The notes: generated from the letters alone by a model not told the origin. Counted from the stretch's first letter, positions 8,742 to 17,603 are shown. The stretch: DNA of 64,000 nucleotides from Collinsella aerofaciens (GCF_015557435.1 NZ_JADNOH010000070.1:37617-101616), one strand, 5' to 3'. Numbers and translations are program-made.

Positions 8742-9551
8742 ATGATCGGAACCCGCACCTCATCCTCATACACCCCGCACGTCGACGTCGCCCCCGCCGA
8801 CCGCCCACTGATCCTCGTCGCGCCGCGCTGGGAAGAGGCGAAGCCGTTTTTAAGCGAGACGCTCTCCCCCAACGAGGAAATCGCAAGTGTCTTTGTCGAT
8901 GCCATCCTTGCCGCCGGCGGCCTGCCGCTGCAGATGTCCATCACCGAGGACATTGAGGTCATCCGCCATTACGTCGATATCGCCGACGGTATCGCTATTC
9001 CCGGCGGCCCGGATGTCAACCCCAAACGCTGGGGCGATGATCGACCCTACGACCCCACGCTGTGCTGCGAGATCCGCGATAGCTTTGAGTTTAAGCTGGT
9101 CGGCGAGGTGCTCCGCGCCAAGAAGCCGCTCTTTACCACCTGCCGTGGCACGCAGTTGTTAAACGTCGCCACCGGCGGCACCCTGTGCATGGATGTGCCA
9201 AGTCTGGGCGCGCGCGAGGGTCGCACGCAGTGGCGCCACACCCACGTGCTCAACGACCCCGTGCACCCTGTCGAGGTCGTACCGGGCTCGCTGCTGGAGC
9301 GCGCACTCGGCGGGCACAAGCTCATCCAGACCAACTCGGCGCACCACTGCTGCGTCGACCGTCTGGGCAAGCACACGCGTCTGGTCGCCCAGGCAACCGA
9401 CGGCGTGCCCGAGTGCATCGAGGTCGAGGGCCAGCCCTTCTGCCTGGGCGTGCAATGGCATCCCGAGTACACCTGGCAGACACTCGAGACCGACTTTAAC
9501 CTGTGGAAGTCGTTTGTCGAGGCGGCGGCAAAGGTTAAGCAGGCCCGCTAG
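8742..9551 (+). CDS. Class I glutamine amidotransferase-like hydrolase (peptidase C26 family)
   Basis: Protein of 269 residues related to gamma-glutamyl-GABA hydrolase (PuuD) and other C26 peptidases, which cut gamma-glutamyl bonds. The nucleophile is Cys134 in FTTCRGTQLLN, and the catalytic His-Glu sit in GVQWHPEY. The open frame extends further upstream inside the ATPase gene in another frame, but the ATG at 8742 gives a normal start. The ribosome site is weak, so expression may depend on read-through from the transporter. Placement behind a glutamate-type importer suggests it handles gamma-glutamyl substrates; this is inference. Confidence 0.85.
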   Translation: MIGTRTSSSYTPHVDVAPADRPLILVAPRWEEAKPFLSETLSPNEEIASVFVDAILAAGGLPLQMSITEDIEVIRHYVDIADGIAIPGGPDVNPKRWGDDRPYDPTLCCEIRDSFEFKLVGEVLRAKKPLFTTCRGTQLLNVATGGTLCMDVPSLGAREGRTQWRHTHVLNDPVHPVEVVPGSLLERALGGHKLIQTNSAHHCCVDRLGKHTRLVAQATDGVPECIEVEGQPFCLGVQWHPEYTWQTLETDFNLWKSFVEAAAKVKQAR

Positions 9552-9585
9552 CTCGCGAATCACACAGGCTTAAACCTTCCATGCC

Positions 9586-9625
9586 AGGGGGGGGGCGGAC
9601 ACCAGCCACGGTGCCCGCCCCCCCT
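9586..9625. terminator. Bidirectional G/C-run terminator
   Basis: GGGGGGGCGGACACC (ending 9603) pairs with GGTGCCCGCCCCCCC (9610-9624). It lies between convergent genes and probably stops both. Confidence 0.7.
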
Positions 9626-9664
9626 GTATTTGGTATGCTCGGTATGATTATCCCTCACAAACAA

Positions 9665-10483
9665 TCAAAGAAATCTCGACCGCAATCGGTCGACGGTAAA
9701 GCAGATGGCTAAAACGCTTGCTACGTTTATTAGACAGTCAATTAAAATCGAAACGCATTGGCCATTCCCCAACGGGGTCACACCGCAAGTCCACATGAGC
9801 ATCGAGGACGGAAGCGGAAGCATGGAATCGGCTCCGAGCTGTATGTAGATCGCTACGACGTTGACAACCAACAACATGCCAATGGGACCGAAGCCAGACC
9901 CAAAATAAGAAACAACGATCACGCTAGAGACCGTGTATGCCAGGCAGACGACACTGGTCAGAAGAAGTCGATAGCAAAATATATCTAGGTTAGAATACTG
10001 TTGTGCATCCGAAACGATCGCGCAGTTAAGACGGTACAAAACGACGCTCGACAGGACAAAGGCGCCCAAAAGGGCGAAAGAAGACAGCATCGCTCGCGCA
10101 ACAGTAGCGCATACCCGCTTCCCTCCCCGAGCCTCCGACAACCCCCACGGTTCCTCAACAAAGCCCGAACTGACAAAGCACGGAACAATGCAAGCCGCGA
10201 TGAACGGAAAGAACAATGCGTGAGCCAACGGGGCCACGTTGAACAACAGACCGCGAAAAACCTCTGCATTATCAAATAGAAGGACATCCTCTGCCGATAG
10301 CCGAAGCGTCGGGTCTGGGAAAAAGCCCAAGAAACTGTTCTCACGGAGGCTACAGAACCACATCGGGAAAGAATTAAGCTGCAATACCACCATGCACGCA
10401 TAAATTGCCAGGATTAAGGCGTATGCCCATTTGCTCGCATGCTTCAATTCTGAATGGAGGAACCCTTTAATCTGACGAGCCAT
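9665..10483 (-). CDS. ABC-2-like membrane protein
   Basis: Hydrophobic protein of 272 residues with about six membrane segments and no recognised motif. It is the last gene of a minus-strand unit of ATPase, membrane protein and membrane protein, and so is probably one half of the transmembrane channel of an ABC-2 exporter. The frame is open to 10501, but the ATG at 10483 has a GGAGGT site 7 bases upstream inside the end of the previous gene, giving a 17-base overlap. Base composition is lower in GC than the neighbouring genes, as across this whole block (9.7-12.1 kb). That may mean the block was acquired. Confidence 0.65.
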   Translation of the reverse strand: MARQIKGFLHSELKHASKWAYALILAIYACMVVLQLNSFPMWFCSLRENSFLGFFPDPTLRLSAEDVLLFDNAEVFRGLLFNVAPLAHALFFPFIAACIVPCFVSSGFVEEPWGLSEARGGKRVCATVARAMLSSFALLGAFVLSSVVLYRLNCAIVSDAQQYSNLDIFCYRLLLTSVVCLAYTVSSVIVVSYFGSGFGPIGMLLVVNVVAIYIQLGADSMLPLPSSMLMWTCGVTPLGNGQCVSILIDCLINVASVLAICFTVDRLRSRFL

Positions 10484-11291
10484 TGAGTACACCTCCGACA
10501 TGACAGGTCACGAGAGTGTAAATCAATACCGATAGACAGCCGGCTGCCGCGCCATACCCCAGAAGCGTGAGCTGGCCCATATCGCTATACCCAAGGGCAC
10601 ATCCGACTCCAAGGTACGGCCCCGGAAGAAAGAAGATCCATCGCAAGGATGGTGTGGGCGACTGAAGGTAAGCTCCGTAGAGCGTCAGGCTCATGACAAA
10701 CCCTATTATTACCGCAGCCCCGCTAAATACGGCGCTGCTTGTAATCCGGTAGATGGTCACCGTCTCCAACGCAACCGATATCACCAATACGGCGTTGACT
10801 AACATCGCAGGCAAAAATGCAGCCAGCATGCCGTGCGTGCAGTTTTGTCCCCCACGTATTATGGCTATTGCAAGCAGAAGAAGGCAAAGCACGCTATATG
10901 CTGCGACAATCATTAAAGCAGACGAAAGCACGTGTGCCAGAGCCCCATTAAAGCGGGCGAGGCCTCTTGCCGAAGAAATTCGGTATCCCTCTTTATAGCC
11001 ATGCTCCTGTAAAAGCACCAGACAAATGATGAGTGGGACGAACAGGGATGTACCGACAAAAGCACTGCGCGCAAGGGACTCGTCAGGCGCAGAAGGGTCG
11101 ATTACATTCCAGATGAAACCAATATCCTCCCCACAAACGCCATTGCCAAAGGCTAGCAACGTTGCTCCGTTATTTAGGATGACGCCAAAGAGAAGACCGA
11201 ACGTCAACATAAGCGCAAGACCAAACTGCGCCGGGAACATTCTGTGCAAACGCATCAAATCTGCCCTTATGGGACGAATCGCCTGCTTCAT
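10467..11291 (-). CDS. ABC-2-type transporter permease
   Basis: Membrane protein of 274 residues with about six hydrophobic segments and a large extracellular loop after the first, the layout of ABC-2 permeases in BcrAB- or NatAB-like exporters. It overlaps the ATPase gene by 4 bases (ATGA) and its own 3' end overlaps the next membrane gene, so the three are translationally coupled. The substrate is unknown; related systems export peptides, antibiotics or sodium. Confidence 0.7.
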   Translation of the reverse strand: MKQAIRPIRADLMRLHRMFPAQFGLALMLTFGLLFGVILNNGATLLAFGNGVCGEDIGFIWNVIDPSAPDESLARSAFVGTSLFVPLIICLVLLQEHGYKEGYRISSARGLARFNGALAHVLSSALMIVAAYSVLCLLLLAIAIIRGGQNCTHGMLAAFLPAMLVNAVLVISVALETVTIYRITSSAVFSGAAVIIGFVMSLTLYGAYLQSPTPSLRWIFFLPGPYLGVGCALGYSDMGQLTLLGYGAAAGCLSVLIYTLVTCHVGGVLNGSSD

Positions 11292-12013
11292 AGCGAGACC
11301 GCCTTCATCAAGCGCCTGTAATACTCTTTTAGGGACGACGCCTCATCCCTTATGACGTCCATCGATTCCTTTTTCAGCAGTTCACCGTCATGAATAAACA
11401 GGCAGCTTGTTGCAACCGATGCCAACTCATCCAAATCATGACTAGAGATGAGCATGGTCTTACCCTGCTCTCGATTCAATCGACCGATAAGGGCCCATAT
11501 ATTCTCGATGCCCAGCGGGTCCAACCCATTTGCCGGCTCATCAAAAATAAGCAAGTCGGTGTCACCCAACAAAGCCGTAGCTATATCCAGCCGCCGTTTC
11601 ATTCCCAGAGAAAAACTGCTCACGCTCTTTTTCTCTTCGACGTCCAGTCCAACCAGACTCAAAACGCGAGGAACCTCACGGCTCTCATCGAGCCCCCATT
11701 CCGCACATCGGATTTGAAGATTCTCAGCCGCACTGAGGGACTGGTATGCTCCGCTGGAATCTGGCACATAGCCAACATGCGCTCGCATCAGGCTCAGCTC
11801 TCTTTTTGACTTGCCTCCAAAGAGCTCCACGCTCCCCGAAGATGGCTCACAGAGGCCCAATACGATTTTAATGAGCGTGCTTTTGCCTGCCCCGTTCTCA
11901 CCAACAAGGGCGCAGAGCTCAGACTGATGCACCTCGAAGGAAACGTCACGCAAAACGCGCCGTTTCCTATAGCGCTTCGACACCTTTGATAGCCTTACCG
12001 CTGATGCACTCAT
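11288..12013 (-). CDS. ABC transporter ATP-binding protein (BcrA-like)
   Basis: ATPase of 241 residues driving the two following membrane proteins. Walker A GENGAGKST (about 38-46), signature FSLGMKRRL, Walker B LLIFDEPANGLDP and switch histidine ISSHDLDE are intact; the signature FSLGM is typical of ABC-2 drug and bacteriocin exporters. The start follows AAAGGGGGAAC. A promoter with TTGACA at 12080-12075 and an AACAAT -10 lies upstream, overlapped by a TTATCGA dyad also found before the DUF2975 gene. Confidence 0.88.
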   Translation of the reverse strand: MSASAVRLSKVSKRYRKRRVLRDVSFEVHQSELCALVGENGAGKSTLIKIVLGLCEPSSGSVELFGGKSKRELSLMRAHVGYVPDSSGAYQSLSAAENLQIRCAEWGLDESREVPRVLSLVGLDVEEKKSVSSFSLGMKRRLDIATALLGDTDLLIFDEPANGLDPLGIENIWALIGRLNREQGKTMLISSHDLDELASVATSCLFIHDGELLKKESMDVIRDEASSLKEYYRRLMKAVSL

Positions 12014-12030
12014 ATCGTTCCCCCTTTCTC

Positions 12031-12080
12031 TTATCGAATTTACTTCTAGTTATTGTTTGTCGATAACTTGAATTTGTCAA
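12031..12080 (-). promoter_or_regulatory. Promoter and candidate operator of the ABC-2 operon
   Basis: Reading on the minus strand: TTGACA (12080-12075), a 17-bp spacer and AACAAT (12057-12052). The inverted pair TTATCGA (12031-12037) and TCGATAA (12060-12066) spans the -10 box, as expected for a repressor site. The same half-site occurs upstream of the DUF2975-XRE pair. Confidence 0.5.
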
Positions 12081-12097
12081 GATAATTTCAAAAGAAA

Positions 12098-12121
12098 GGA
12101 CCTGCGTTAAACACGGGTCCC
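12098..12121 (-). terminator. Terminator of the DUF2975-XRE unit
   Basis: On the minus strand GGACCCGTGTTTAACGCAGG(TCC) folds into a short stem and is followed by TTTCTTTT. Confidence 0.65.
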
Positions 12122-12159
12122 ATCGCACTGATATTTCGTTTTTAGTTGTTCGCTTTATG

Positions 12160-12489
12160 CTACTCGTCGCTCAAATCTACAGCAAAGACTGATGTCGGAA
12201 GCGACGCCTCGTTGCCTCCGCCGTCCCGCATCTGCCTCACGACATTTTTTGCGCGCTCGACAATAAGCTCCTCGAGCTCCTCCTCGCTCACGCGCTGAAT
12301 AATATCTCCCGGCTGACAATCAAGTTCATCACAGATATCGAGAAGCGTCTTGAGGCGAATGGCTTTAATTTTTCCGTTTCTTAGCTTTGAAATATTAGCC
12401 GGAGTATGCCCCGTCGCCCGAATCAGATCGGCGCTGGTCTTTCCGGTCTTAAGCAGCTGTGTCTCGAGCTCGATGATGAGATAGCTCAT
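12160..12489 (-). CDS. XRE/Cro-type HTH regulator
   Basis: DNA-binding protein of 109 residues. Residues 1-70 form a Cro/CI helix-turn-helix of the short YozG/YdaS-like type (TSADLIRATGHTPANISKLR then KTLLDICDELDCQPGDII). The 40-residue tail is acidic and of unknown role. It follows a DUF2975 membrane protein by 9 bases, a pairing seen in many Gram-positive bacteria where the membrane partner may control the regulator. Candidate targets are the TTATCGA sites before its own unit and before the ABC-2 exporter. Confidence 0.85.
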   Translation of the reverse strand: MSYLIIELETQLLKTGKTSADLIRATGHTPANISKLRNGKIKAIRLKTLLDICDELDCQPGDIIQRVSEEELEELIVERAKNVVRQMRDGGGNEASLPTSVFAVDLSDE

Positions 12490-12498
12490 GTTTCCTCC

Positions 12499-13059
12499 CT
12501 ACACAAGCTCATCAGACTGCTCTTGGAGCAGCGAGGCATAACTCCAGATTGCCGAGATAAATAAACAGACGACCGCGCCGATAAACGACCCCGCATCCAA
12601 GGTAACACCTTGGCAAATCGCAACAACGAAGGAATGAGGCACGATGTAAAGCTCCAGTCCGCCAATGGTGAGATCGACCGATTCATAGGCACCAACAAGC
12701 GAAACCGCGGCGTTAACAGCAAAGGCAAGTGCAAGAACACGGATAAGCCGCACATGCGCCTTGGTAAAGGGCGATACGCCCCGCGAGATGTTACGGCCAA
12801 TTCCGCACATAACGACAAGCGAAATACCTGCGACAAGCGCCATGCACAGTCCGCTTGGGATGACGACGCGCCCGCCGTCGAGAAGCGTCACGACACCGAA
12901 AGAATCGACAGAAGCAACGTTTGCAACCGCATACCAGATCACGTAAACAACCAACGCGGCAAAAGCGACGAGCATCCCTGCAAAAACGGCTGCCATGCAA
13001 AAACCAAGCTTCCTGATATTTTCGCCCGCCTTGACCATACGCTGAACGCTGTTGGACAT
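12499..13059 (-). CDS. DUF2975-family membrane protein
   Basis: Membrane protein of 186 residues with four hydrophobic segments (about 20-42, 68-86, 102-124 and 145-170). Its layout and its location next to a small XRE regulator match DUF2975 proteins. The biochemical role is unknown; a signal-sensing partner for the regulator is an inference. It is the first gene of the pair, with a dyad at 13080-13113 just upstream. Confidence 0.75.
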   Translation of the reverse strand: MSNSVQRMVKAGENIRKLGFCMAAVFAGMLVAFAALVVYVIWYAVANVASVDSFGVVTLLDGGRVVIPSGLCMALVAGISLVVMCGIGRNISRGVSPFTKAHVRLIRVLALAFAVNAAVSLVGAYESVDLTIGGLELYIVPHSFVVAICQGVTLDAGSFIGAVVCLFISAIWSYASLLQEQSDELV

Positions 13060-13079
13060 ACACTCACCCTCATCGACTC

Positions 13080-13113
13080 TATCGTTATTCGAACAGTTTA
13101 TCGAACAACGATA
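13080..13113 (-). promoter_or_regulatory. Dyad upstream of the DUF2975-XRE unit
   Basis: TATCGTTATTCGAA (13080-13093) and TTATCGAACAACGATA (13098-13113) form an imperfect palindrome about 20 bp before the start. It shares the TTATCGA half-site with the ABC-2 promoter and is a likely autoregulatory operator. Confidence 0.5.
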
Positions 13114-13201
13114 TGGATTGCATGCGGAAAGCCCCGCCAGTGCGCATAGGCCATTTACTAATCAGAAGGGGTGAGAGTGGATTTTTGGACACGTATCGAA
13201 C

Positions 13202-13265
13202 GAGAGTGGATAATCTCCCACTTTGAGGCCGCCACCGGGCCTAAAACGGGAGAGTATCCACTCTC
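13202..13265 (-). terminator. Long hairpin behind the Hpt gene
   Basis: GAGAGTGGATAATCTCCC (13202-13219) pairs with GGGAGAGTATCCACTCTC (13248-13265) at 17 of 18 positions, with AGGCC/GGCCT nested inside. A further direct copy of GAGAGTGGAT lies at 13173. It lies 25 bases after the Hpt stop codon on the minus strand; there is no clear U-run. Confidence 0.55.
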
Positions 13266-13289
13266 ATAGTCATCAAAGCTCGCAAGCTC

Positions 13290-13646
13290 TTATTCGGCCG
13301 CCTCGCGCAGGGCCGACATCGTAGCCGCATATTGCTGCTGTAACGCATGCATTCCCTCGCGAGCGCCGTCAACAGCATCGGCGCCGCGCAGCGCTTCGGT
13401 CACCACGACCGCTGGCTCGTACAGATTATCGAATCCCAGGTTCTGGCTCACGCCCTTGAGCGTGTGCGCTGCCATAAACGCTTCCTCGGCGTCTCCTGCC
13501 GCCATGGCAGCTTCCAACTTGTCCATGCTCTCGTCATCTAAAAACTTGAGGGCAAAGCGGGCAAGCATTTCCCCGCCCATCAGCCGAGCACACGCGTCAT
13601 CATAATTAGCGCCGATCTTCTCATACGCCTCACGCATGGAAATCAT
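13290..13646 (-). CDS. Histidine phosphotransfer (Hpt) domain protein
   Basis: Four-helix Hpt protein of 118 residues with the phospho-acceptor histidine His61 in AAHTLKGVSQNLG. Such proteins pass phosphate between a histidine kinase receiver and a response regulator. It follows the GGDEF-REC-HD-GYP gene by 24 bases and is probably cotranscribed, so the REC domain of that protein is the obvious phosphorelay partner. No histidine kinase is encoded in this window. Confidence 0.88.
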   Translation of the reverse strand: MISMREAYEKIGANYDDACARLMGGEMLARFALKFLDDESMDKLEAAMAAGDAEEAFMAAHTLKGVSQNLGFDNLYEPAVVVTEALRGADAVDGAREGMHALQQQYAATMSALREAAE

Positions 13647-13670
13647 GGATTAAAAACTCCTTTGGTCAAA

Positions 13671-15551
13671 CTAAATCGTGGGAAACGCGACGACGTCGGC
13701 AGGGCGTGCCAACGTCTCGGCAATTTGGTCTTGCACCTCGAGCAGACAATCGAGCAGCAGCGGGTTAAAGGTGCCGCACTTACCGTCCAGGATCATCTGG
13801 ATCGCCTCCTCGTGCGGGATAGCGTCCTTGTACACGCGCACGCTCGTCAGTGCATCGTACACGTCAGCCACCGAGACCACCTGCGCGGCGATGGGGATAT
13901 CGTCGCCCTTAAGGCCATCGGGATAACCCTTGCCGTCCCAGCGCTCGTGGTGCCAACGCGCAATCTGGTACGCATATTCCATAAGCGCATTGCCGGCGTG
14001 ATGGCTACCCAGCTCACGCAGCATGTCGGCGCCGATCGTGGTATGTGTCTTCATAATCTCGAACTCCTCGGGCGTAAGGCGTCCGGGTTTGTTGAGAATC
14101 GCATCGTCAATCGACATCTTGCCGATATCGTGCAGCGCCGAAGCCAGGGCAATCGTGGAGCGCTCCTCATTGTCGAGGGAGATGGTGCCACTACGCTGGA
14201 CCAGACAGCCAAGCAGCAGCTCGGTCAGCTTCTCGATGTTCGTAACGTGCCTGCCGCTCTCGCCGTTACGAAGCTCCATGACGCCGGCCATGATGTCGAT
14301 GAGCATGCGACTGTTCTTGACACGCTCGTTGTACTGCTGGGACAGCAGGTTCGTCAGGCGGCGCTGTTTGGCGTATAGGCGGATGGTGTTGCTTACGCGG
14401 CGGCGCACGACACGGGAGTCAAACGGGCGGTTGATATAGTCCGAGGCGCCCAGCTCGTACGAGCGCAGAACCATATCATCGGAATCTTCGCTCGAAATCA
14501 TGATGACAGGCAGATTGTCGATACCCGATCGGCGCGACAGATCGGCCAGTACCTCAAAGCCGCTCGCGCCCGGCATGACAATGTCCAGCAGCACGAGCGA
14601 CAACTCATCGCCATAACGGTCGACCATATCGAGCGCCGTACGACCGTTATCGGCCTCGAGGATGCAATACTCGTCCTTGAGCATCTCGTTGAGAATGGCT
14701 CGGTTCATCTCGGAGTCATCGACAATAAGCACCGAAGGTTTTTCGCTTTGGAAGGCCTCGATGGAATCGGCATCGGTCACGACCGTACCGGCTTTTGCCT
14801 TAGCGCGGCTCAGTAACTGGACAGCACGGCCAACGCCCTCATCGACCGTCTCGCCATGAATGCGAACGCCACCAACACATGCCGTCAAGCTCACGTACTC
14901 ATGGCCCGGAATAATCGTGGAATGGACGGCATCGGATACCTGACGCAGACGACGGGCAAAGTCATCGGAGGGAATATTGGGCATGACGACCACAAACTTG
15001 TCGCAGCCATAGCGCACAAGTTCGTCAGTCGAACGAATACCGCTGCGTATGGCTGTTGCCACAGCACCGAGCGCAAGGTCGCCGGCATGGCGGCCACATG
15101 TATCGTTGAAGACCCTAAAATCATCAAGGTCGATCACCGCCACGCCAGCCTTCATGCGGGCGCTACGAAGCTTTTCTTCGTAATATCGGCGATTGCGCAC
15201 ATTCGTCAGCACGTCGGTGTAGACAAGGTCCTCTTCTGCAGCCTCTTGCCCATCGATCGGACGCACCATCAGCAAGACATGAGGCTCGCCCTCGACCTTT
15301 AGAGGGCGCAGACGGGCGCGGTACTCAACACCATCGTTGAGCAGTTGCTCCGACACCTCATCGGAATCTGTCAAGGCCTCAAGACTCGACTGACGCAGAC
15401 AAGGGCAGCGATCGCCGGCGAGCAGGCAGTTAGGCTCGCTCTTAATCTGATCGGCCGACAGCAAACGTACCACGGGGTAGGTCCTTGCGACACGGGCGAC
15501 CTCGGCGGCAGCCTCCTCGTCGGTTAGATTGACCTTGTGATTATTGAGCAT
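13671..15551 (-). CDS. GGDEF-like / response regulator / HD-GYP signalling protein
   Basis: Cytoplasmic protein of 626 residues. Domains in order: an N-terminal 100-residue region with a Cys cluster (42, 49, 51); a GGDEF-like domain (about 108-260) whose signature is YGCDKF at 181-186, so diguanylate cyclase activity is unlikely; a REC domain (about 273-395) with acidic pair Asp278-279 and phospho-acceptor Asp323; and an HD-GYP phosphodiesterase domain (about 400-610) with HDIGK (474-478) and GYPDGL (542-547) intact. It probably degrades cyclic di-nucleotide under phosphorylation control. The frame is open further upstream, but the ATG at 15551 preceded by AAAGGG gives a sensible N-terminus. 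Confidence 0.88.
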   Translation of the reverse strand: MLNNHKVNLTDEEAAAEVARVARTYPVVRLLSADQIKSEPNCLLAGDRCPCLRQSSLEALTDSDEVSEQLLNDGVEYRARLRPLKVEGEPHVLLMVRPIDGQEAAEEDLVYTDVLTNVRNRRYYEEKLRSARMKAGVAVIDLDDFRVFNDTCGRHAGDLALGAVATAIRSGIRSTDELVRYGCDKFVVVMPNIPSDDFARRLRQVSDAVHSTIIPGHEYVSLTACVGGVRIHGETVDEGVGRAVQLLSRAKAKAGTVVTDADSIEAFQSEKPSVLIVDDSEMNRAILNEMLKDEYCILEADNGRTALDMVDRYGDELSLVLLDIVMPGASGFEVLADLSRRSGIDNLPVIMISSEDSDDMVLRSYELGASDYINRPFDSRVVRRRVSNTIRLYAKQRRLTNLLSQQYNERVKNSRMLIDIMAGVMELRNGESGRHVTNIEKLTELLLGCLVQRSGTISLDNEERSTIALASALHDIGKMSIDDAILNKPGRLTPEEFEIMKTHTTIGADMLRELGSHHAGNALMEYAYQIARWHHERWDGKGYPDGLKGDDIPIAAQVVSVADVYDALTSVRVYKDAIPHEEAIQMILDGKCGTFNPLLLDCLLEVQDQIAETLARPADVVAFPTI

Positions 15552-15762
15552 ACGGGGCCCTTTCGATAGTTTCGCATGGAGCGGTGGGTTCCAAATGTTA
15601 CAAGGGTAACACCTTGTCGATGCAGGTAGGCACGTGAATGCTGTTACATTTTTATGAGTTGGCAGACGGCGCGATTGAAGCCGCAAACGTAAGGTTTTGA
15701 GCGCATTTGTTAACACGGCCGAAACGTTTGCGGATGAAGCCTGTTTTGTTTTTTTGCAGCTG

Positions 15763-16560
15763 CTAGAACCCCAGGATGCCACGGACAGTCTGGGCAGCCG
15801 CTGCCGGGCGATCGCGCAGGCCGTTGTGCGCGCCGGGAACCATTACGAGGGGGCAATCCAAAAGCTCAGCCGCCATCCTCGTTCCCGCCTCGCGGGGCGT
15901 ACCAATCGAGAGCTCGCCCAAAAGCACGGAGGCCACCGTTTTCGACGCGCGAACGCTATCCCAATCGGGAACGCAGGTCATAGTAATCCCGTATTCGTTC
16001 GCCATGAAACTGCGGCCGTTGCGCAGGGCATGCTTGGCTTCCGCCACGGTCAACTTGGGGGCCTCAGGGTCCGAATCGCCGATGGCGCCCAGGAAGGCCC
16101 GTAATGCCCTGGAGACCTTTCCTGCGGCGATCATCTCGAGCAAAACCGGGGCCGCGCCCAGACCGGCACCCTCATCCGTCACGGCGGGTTCATGCAGAAT
16201 CGCACGCGAGATTATGGCGGGGTTTGCACGGAGAAGCTCCAGGGCCACCAGCGTACCGGCACTGTGCGCGAGCACGTTTACCGGAGCGCCAATATGCTCG
16301 ATAACAGCTTGCAGGTCGGCGGCTTGGGCGGCGAGGTCGTAGCGTCCGTCTGCAGCGTCGCCACTCTCGCCGCAACCGCGGCGGTCGTAGGCAATGACGC
16401 GATAGTCGCAGGCGAGCTCGCGGGCGATACCGTCAAAAAAGACACCGTCGACGCAGGCGCCGTGAACGCACACCAAGGCGGGTGCATCGGACGATACACC
16501 CGGGCCGGCATACTCGCGGCAGGCGATCGTGGTGCCCGCATTCTCGACCGTAAAATCCAT
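15763..16560 (-). CDS. Alpha/beta hydrolase
   Basis: Soluble alpha/beta-hydrolase of 265 residues. The oxyanion region VCVHGACVDG, the nucleophile elbow AHSAGT and the terminal catalytic histidine in PGAHNG are visible; a CGES pattern follows strand 4. The substrate is unknown; esterase or haloperoxidase-like activity is possible. Three in-frame ATGs exist: 16623, 16572 and 16560. I prefer 16560 because GGGGCA lies at ribosome-site distance, but 16572 is nearly as good. It is a single gene, divergent from the radical SAM gene. Confidence 0.82.
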   Translation of the reverse strand: MDFTVENAGTTIACREYAGPGVSSDAPALVCVHGACVDGVFFDGIARELACDYRVIAYDRRGCGESGDAADGRYDLAAQAADLQAVIEHIGAPVNVLAHSAGTLVALELLRANPAIISRAILHEPAVTDEGAGLGAAPVLLEMIAAGKVSRALRAFLGAIGDSDPEAPKLTVAEAKHALRNGRSFMANEYGITMTCVPDWDSVRASKTVASVLLGELSIGTPREAGTRMAAELLDCPLVMVPGAHNGLRDRPAAAAQTVRGILGF

Positions 16561-16735
16561 GTTGTGCCCCATCGTCTTGCGTTTTGTTAACAGATTAACT
16601 GTACCCGACCCGATACCTTTCATGACGCGGCATCGAAGGCAGAGTTAAAAAACGAAACCTGCAAAGCACAAGCCCGGACCATACGTTGGAGCCGATGCTA
16701 TGCTTAAGGTTAATTGTCTTGAGGAGCTTTTACCT

Positions 16736-17512
16736 ATGTCTACGTTTCTAAATGCCAGCCCCATCTTTGGGCCCGTTCGCAGCCGTCGCCTGGGCCTTTC
16801 GCTCGGTGTCAACATGATGCCGGCGAGCGGCAAGATCTGCACGTTCGACTGCATCTACTGCGAGAACGGTCTCAATGCCGAGCGCCCCTGTCACGAATCG
16901 TATAACACGGCTGCCGTGGTGCTCGATGCACTCGAGGCCAAATTGCGCGAGATGGCAGTCGAAGGTGAGCTGCCCGATGTAATCACGTTTGCCGGCAACG
17001 GCGAGCCCACCGCCGCACCGGAGTTTCCGCAGGCCATCGCCGGCGCTGTCGCGCTGCGCGACGAGTTTGCCCCAAACTCCAAGATCGCCGTGCTCTCCAA
17101 CGGCACGCGCGCCGACCGCCCCGAGGTGCACGACGCGCTCATGATGGTCGACGACAATATCCTCAAGCTCGATACCGTCGACCCGGCGTTTATCCAGCTG
17201 CTCGACCAGCCTGTTGGCCCCTACGACGTCGAGCACCAGATTGAGACGTTCGTAAGCTTTGACGGTCACGTTATTATCCAGACAATCTTTTTGACCGGCG
17301 AGTATCAGGGCAAGCTCATCGACAACACCGGCGAGGAGTACGTCGGCCCTTGGCTCGCGGCGCTCGAGCGCATTCGCCCGCAGGAGGCGACCATCTACAC
17401 GGTGGCGCGCGAAACGCCAGTCGCCGGCCTTACCAAAGCAGCACCCGAGGTGCTCGACGCGATCGCCGAGCGCGTGCGCGCCCTCGGCATCCCCTGCCAG
17501 GTGAGCTACTAG
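16736..17512 (+). CDS. Radical SAM protein
   Basis: Radical SAM enzyme of 258 residues. The cluster motif is CTFDCIYC (CX3CX2C) early in the protein, followed by FAGNGEPTAAPEFP, which corresponds to the SAM-binding GE-type motif, and VLSNGTRADRP. It resembles the short radical SAM proteins of the MoaA/NifB-like superfamily often annotated as Fe-S oxidoreductases. The reaction is unknown. An upstream in-frame ATG (16700) exists, but the ATG at 16736 has GAGGAG nine bases before it. Confidence 0.82.
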   Translation: MSTFLNASPIFGPVRSRRLGLSLGVNMMPASGKICTFDCIYCENGLNAERPCHESYNTAAVVLDALEAKLREMAVEGELPDVITFAGNGEPTAAPEFPQAIAGAVALRDEFAPNSKIAVLSNGTRADRPEVHDALMMVDDNILKLDTVDPAFIQLLDQPVGPYDVEHQIETFVSFDGHVIIQTIFLTGEYQGKLIDNTGEEYVGPWLAALERIRPQEATIYTVARETPVAGLTKAAPEVLDAIAERVRALGIPCQVSY

Positions 17513-17536
17513 CCCACAACCGCCCAGGGTAGTCTT

Positions 17537-17603
17537 TTTGGGACGGGGCTTTTTAGCTGCCCCTTATCCCATGCAGGGTCAGCCAAAAGAGCCCCATCCC
17601 AAA
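17537..17603 (+). repeat. Long imperfect hairpin after the radical SAM gene
   Basis: TTTGGGACGGGGCTTTTTAG (from 17537) pairs with the region ending GAGCCCCATCCCAAA (17603), with a smaller CCC/GGG stem within. It is probably a terminator, preceded by a T run at 17535-17539. Confidence 0.55.
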
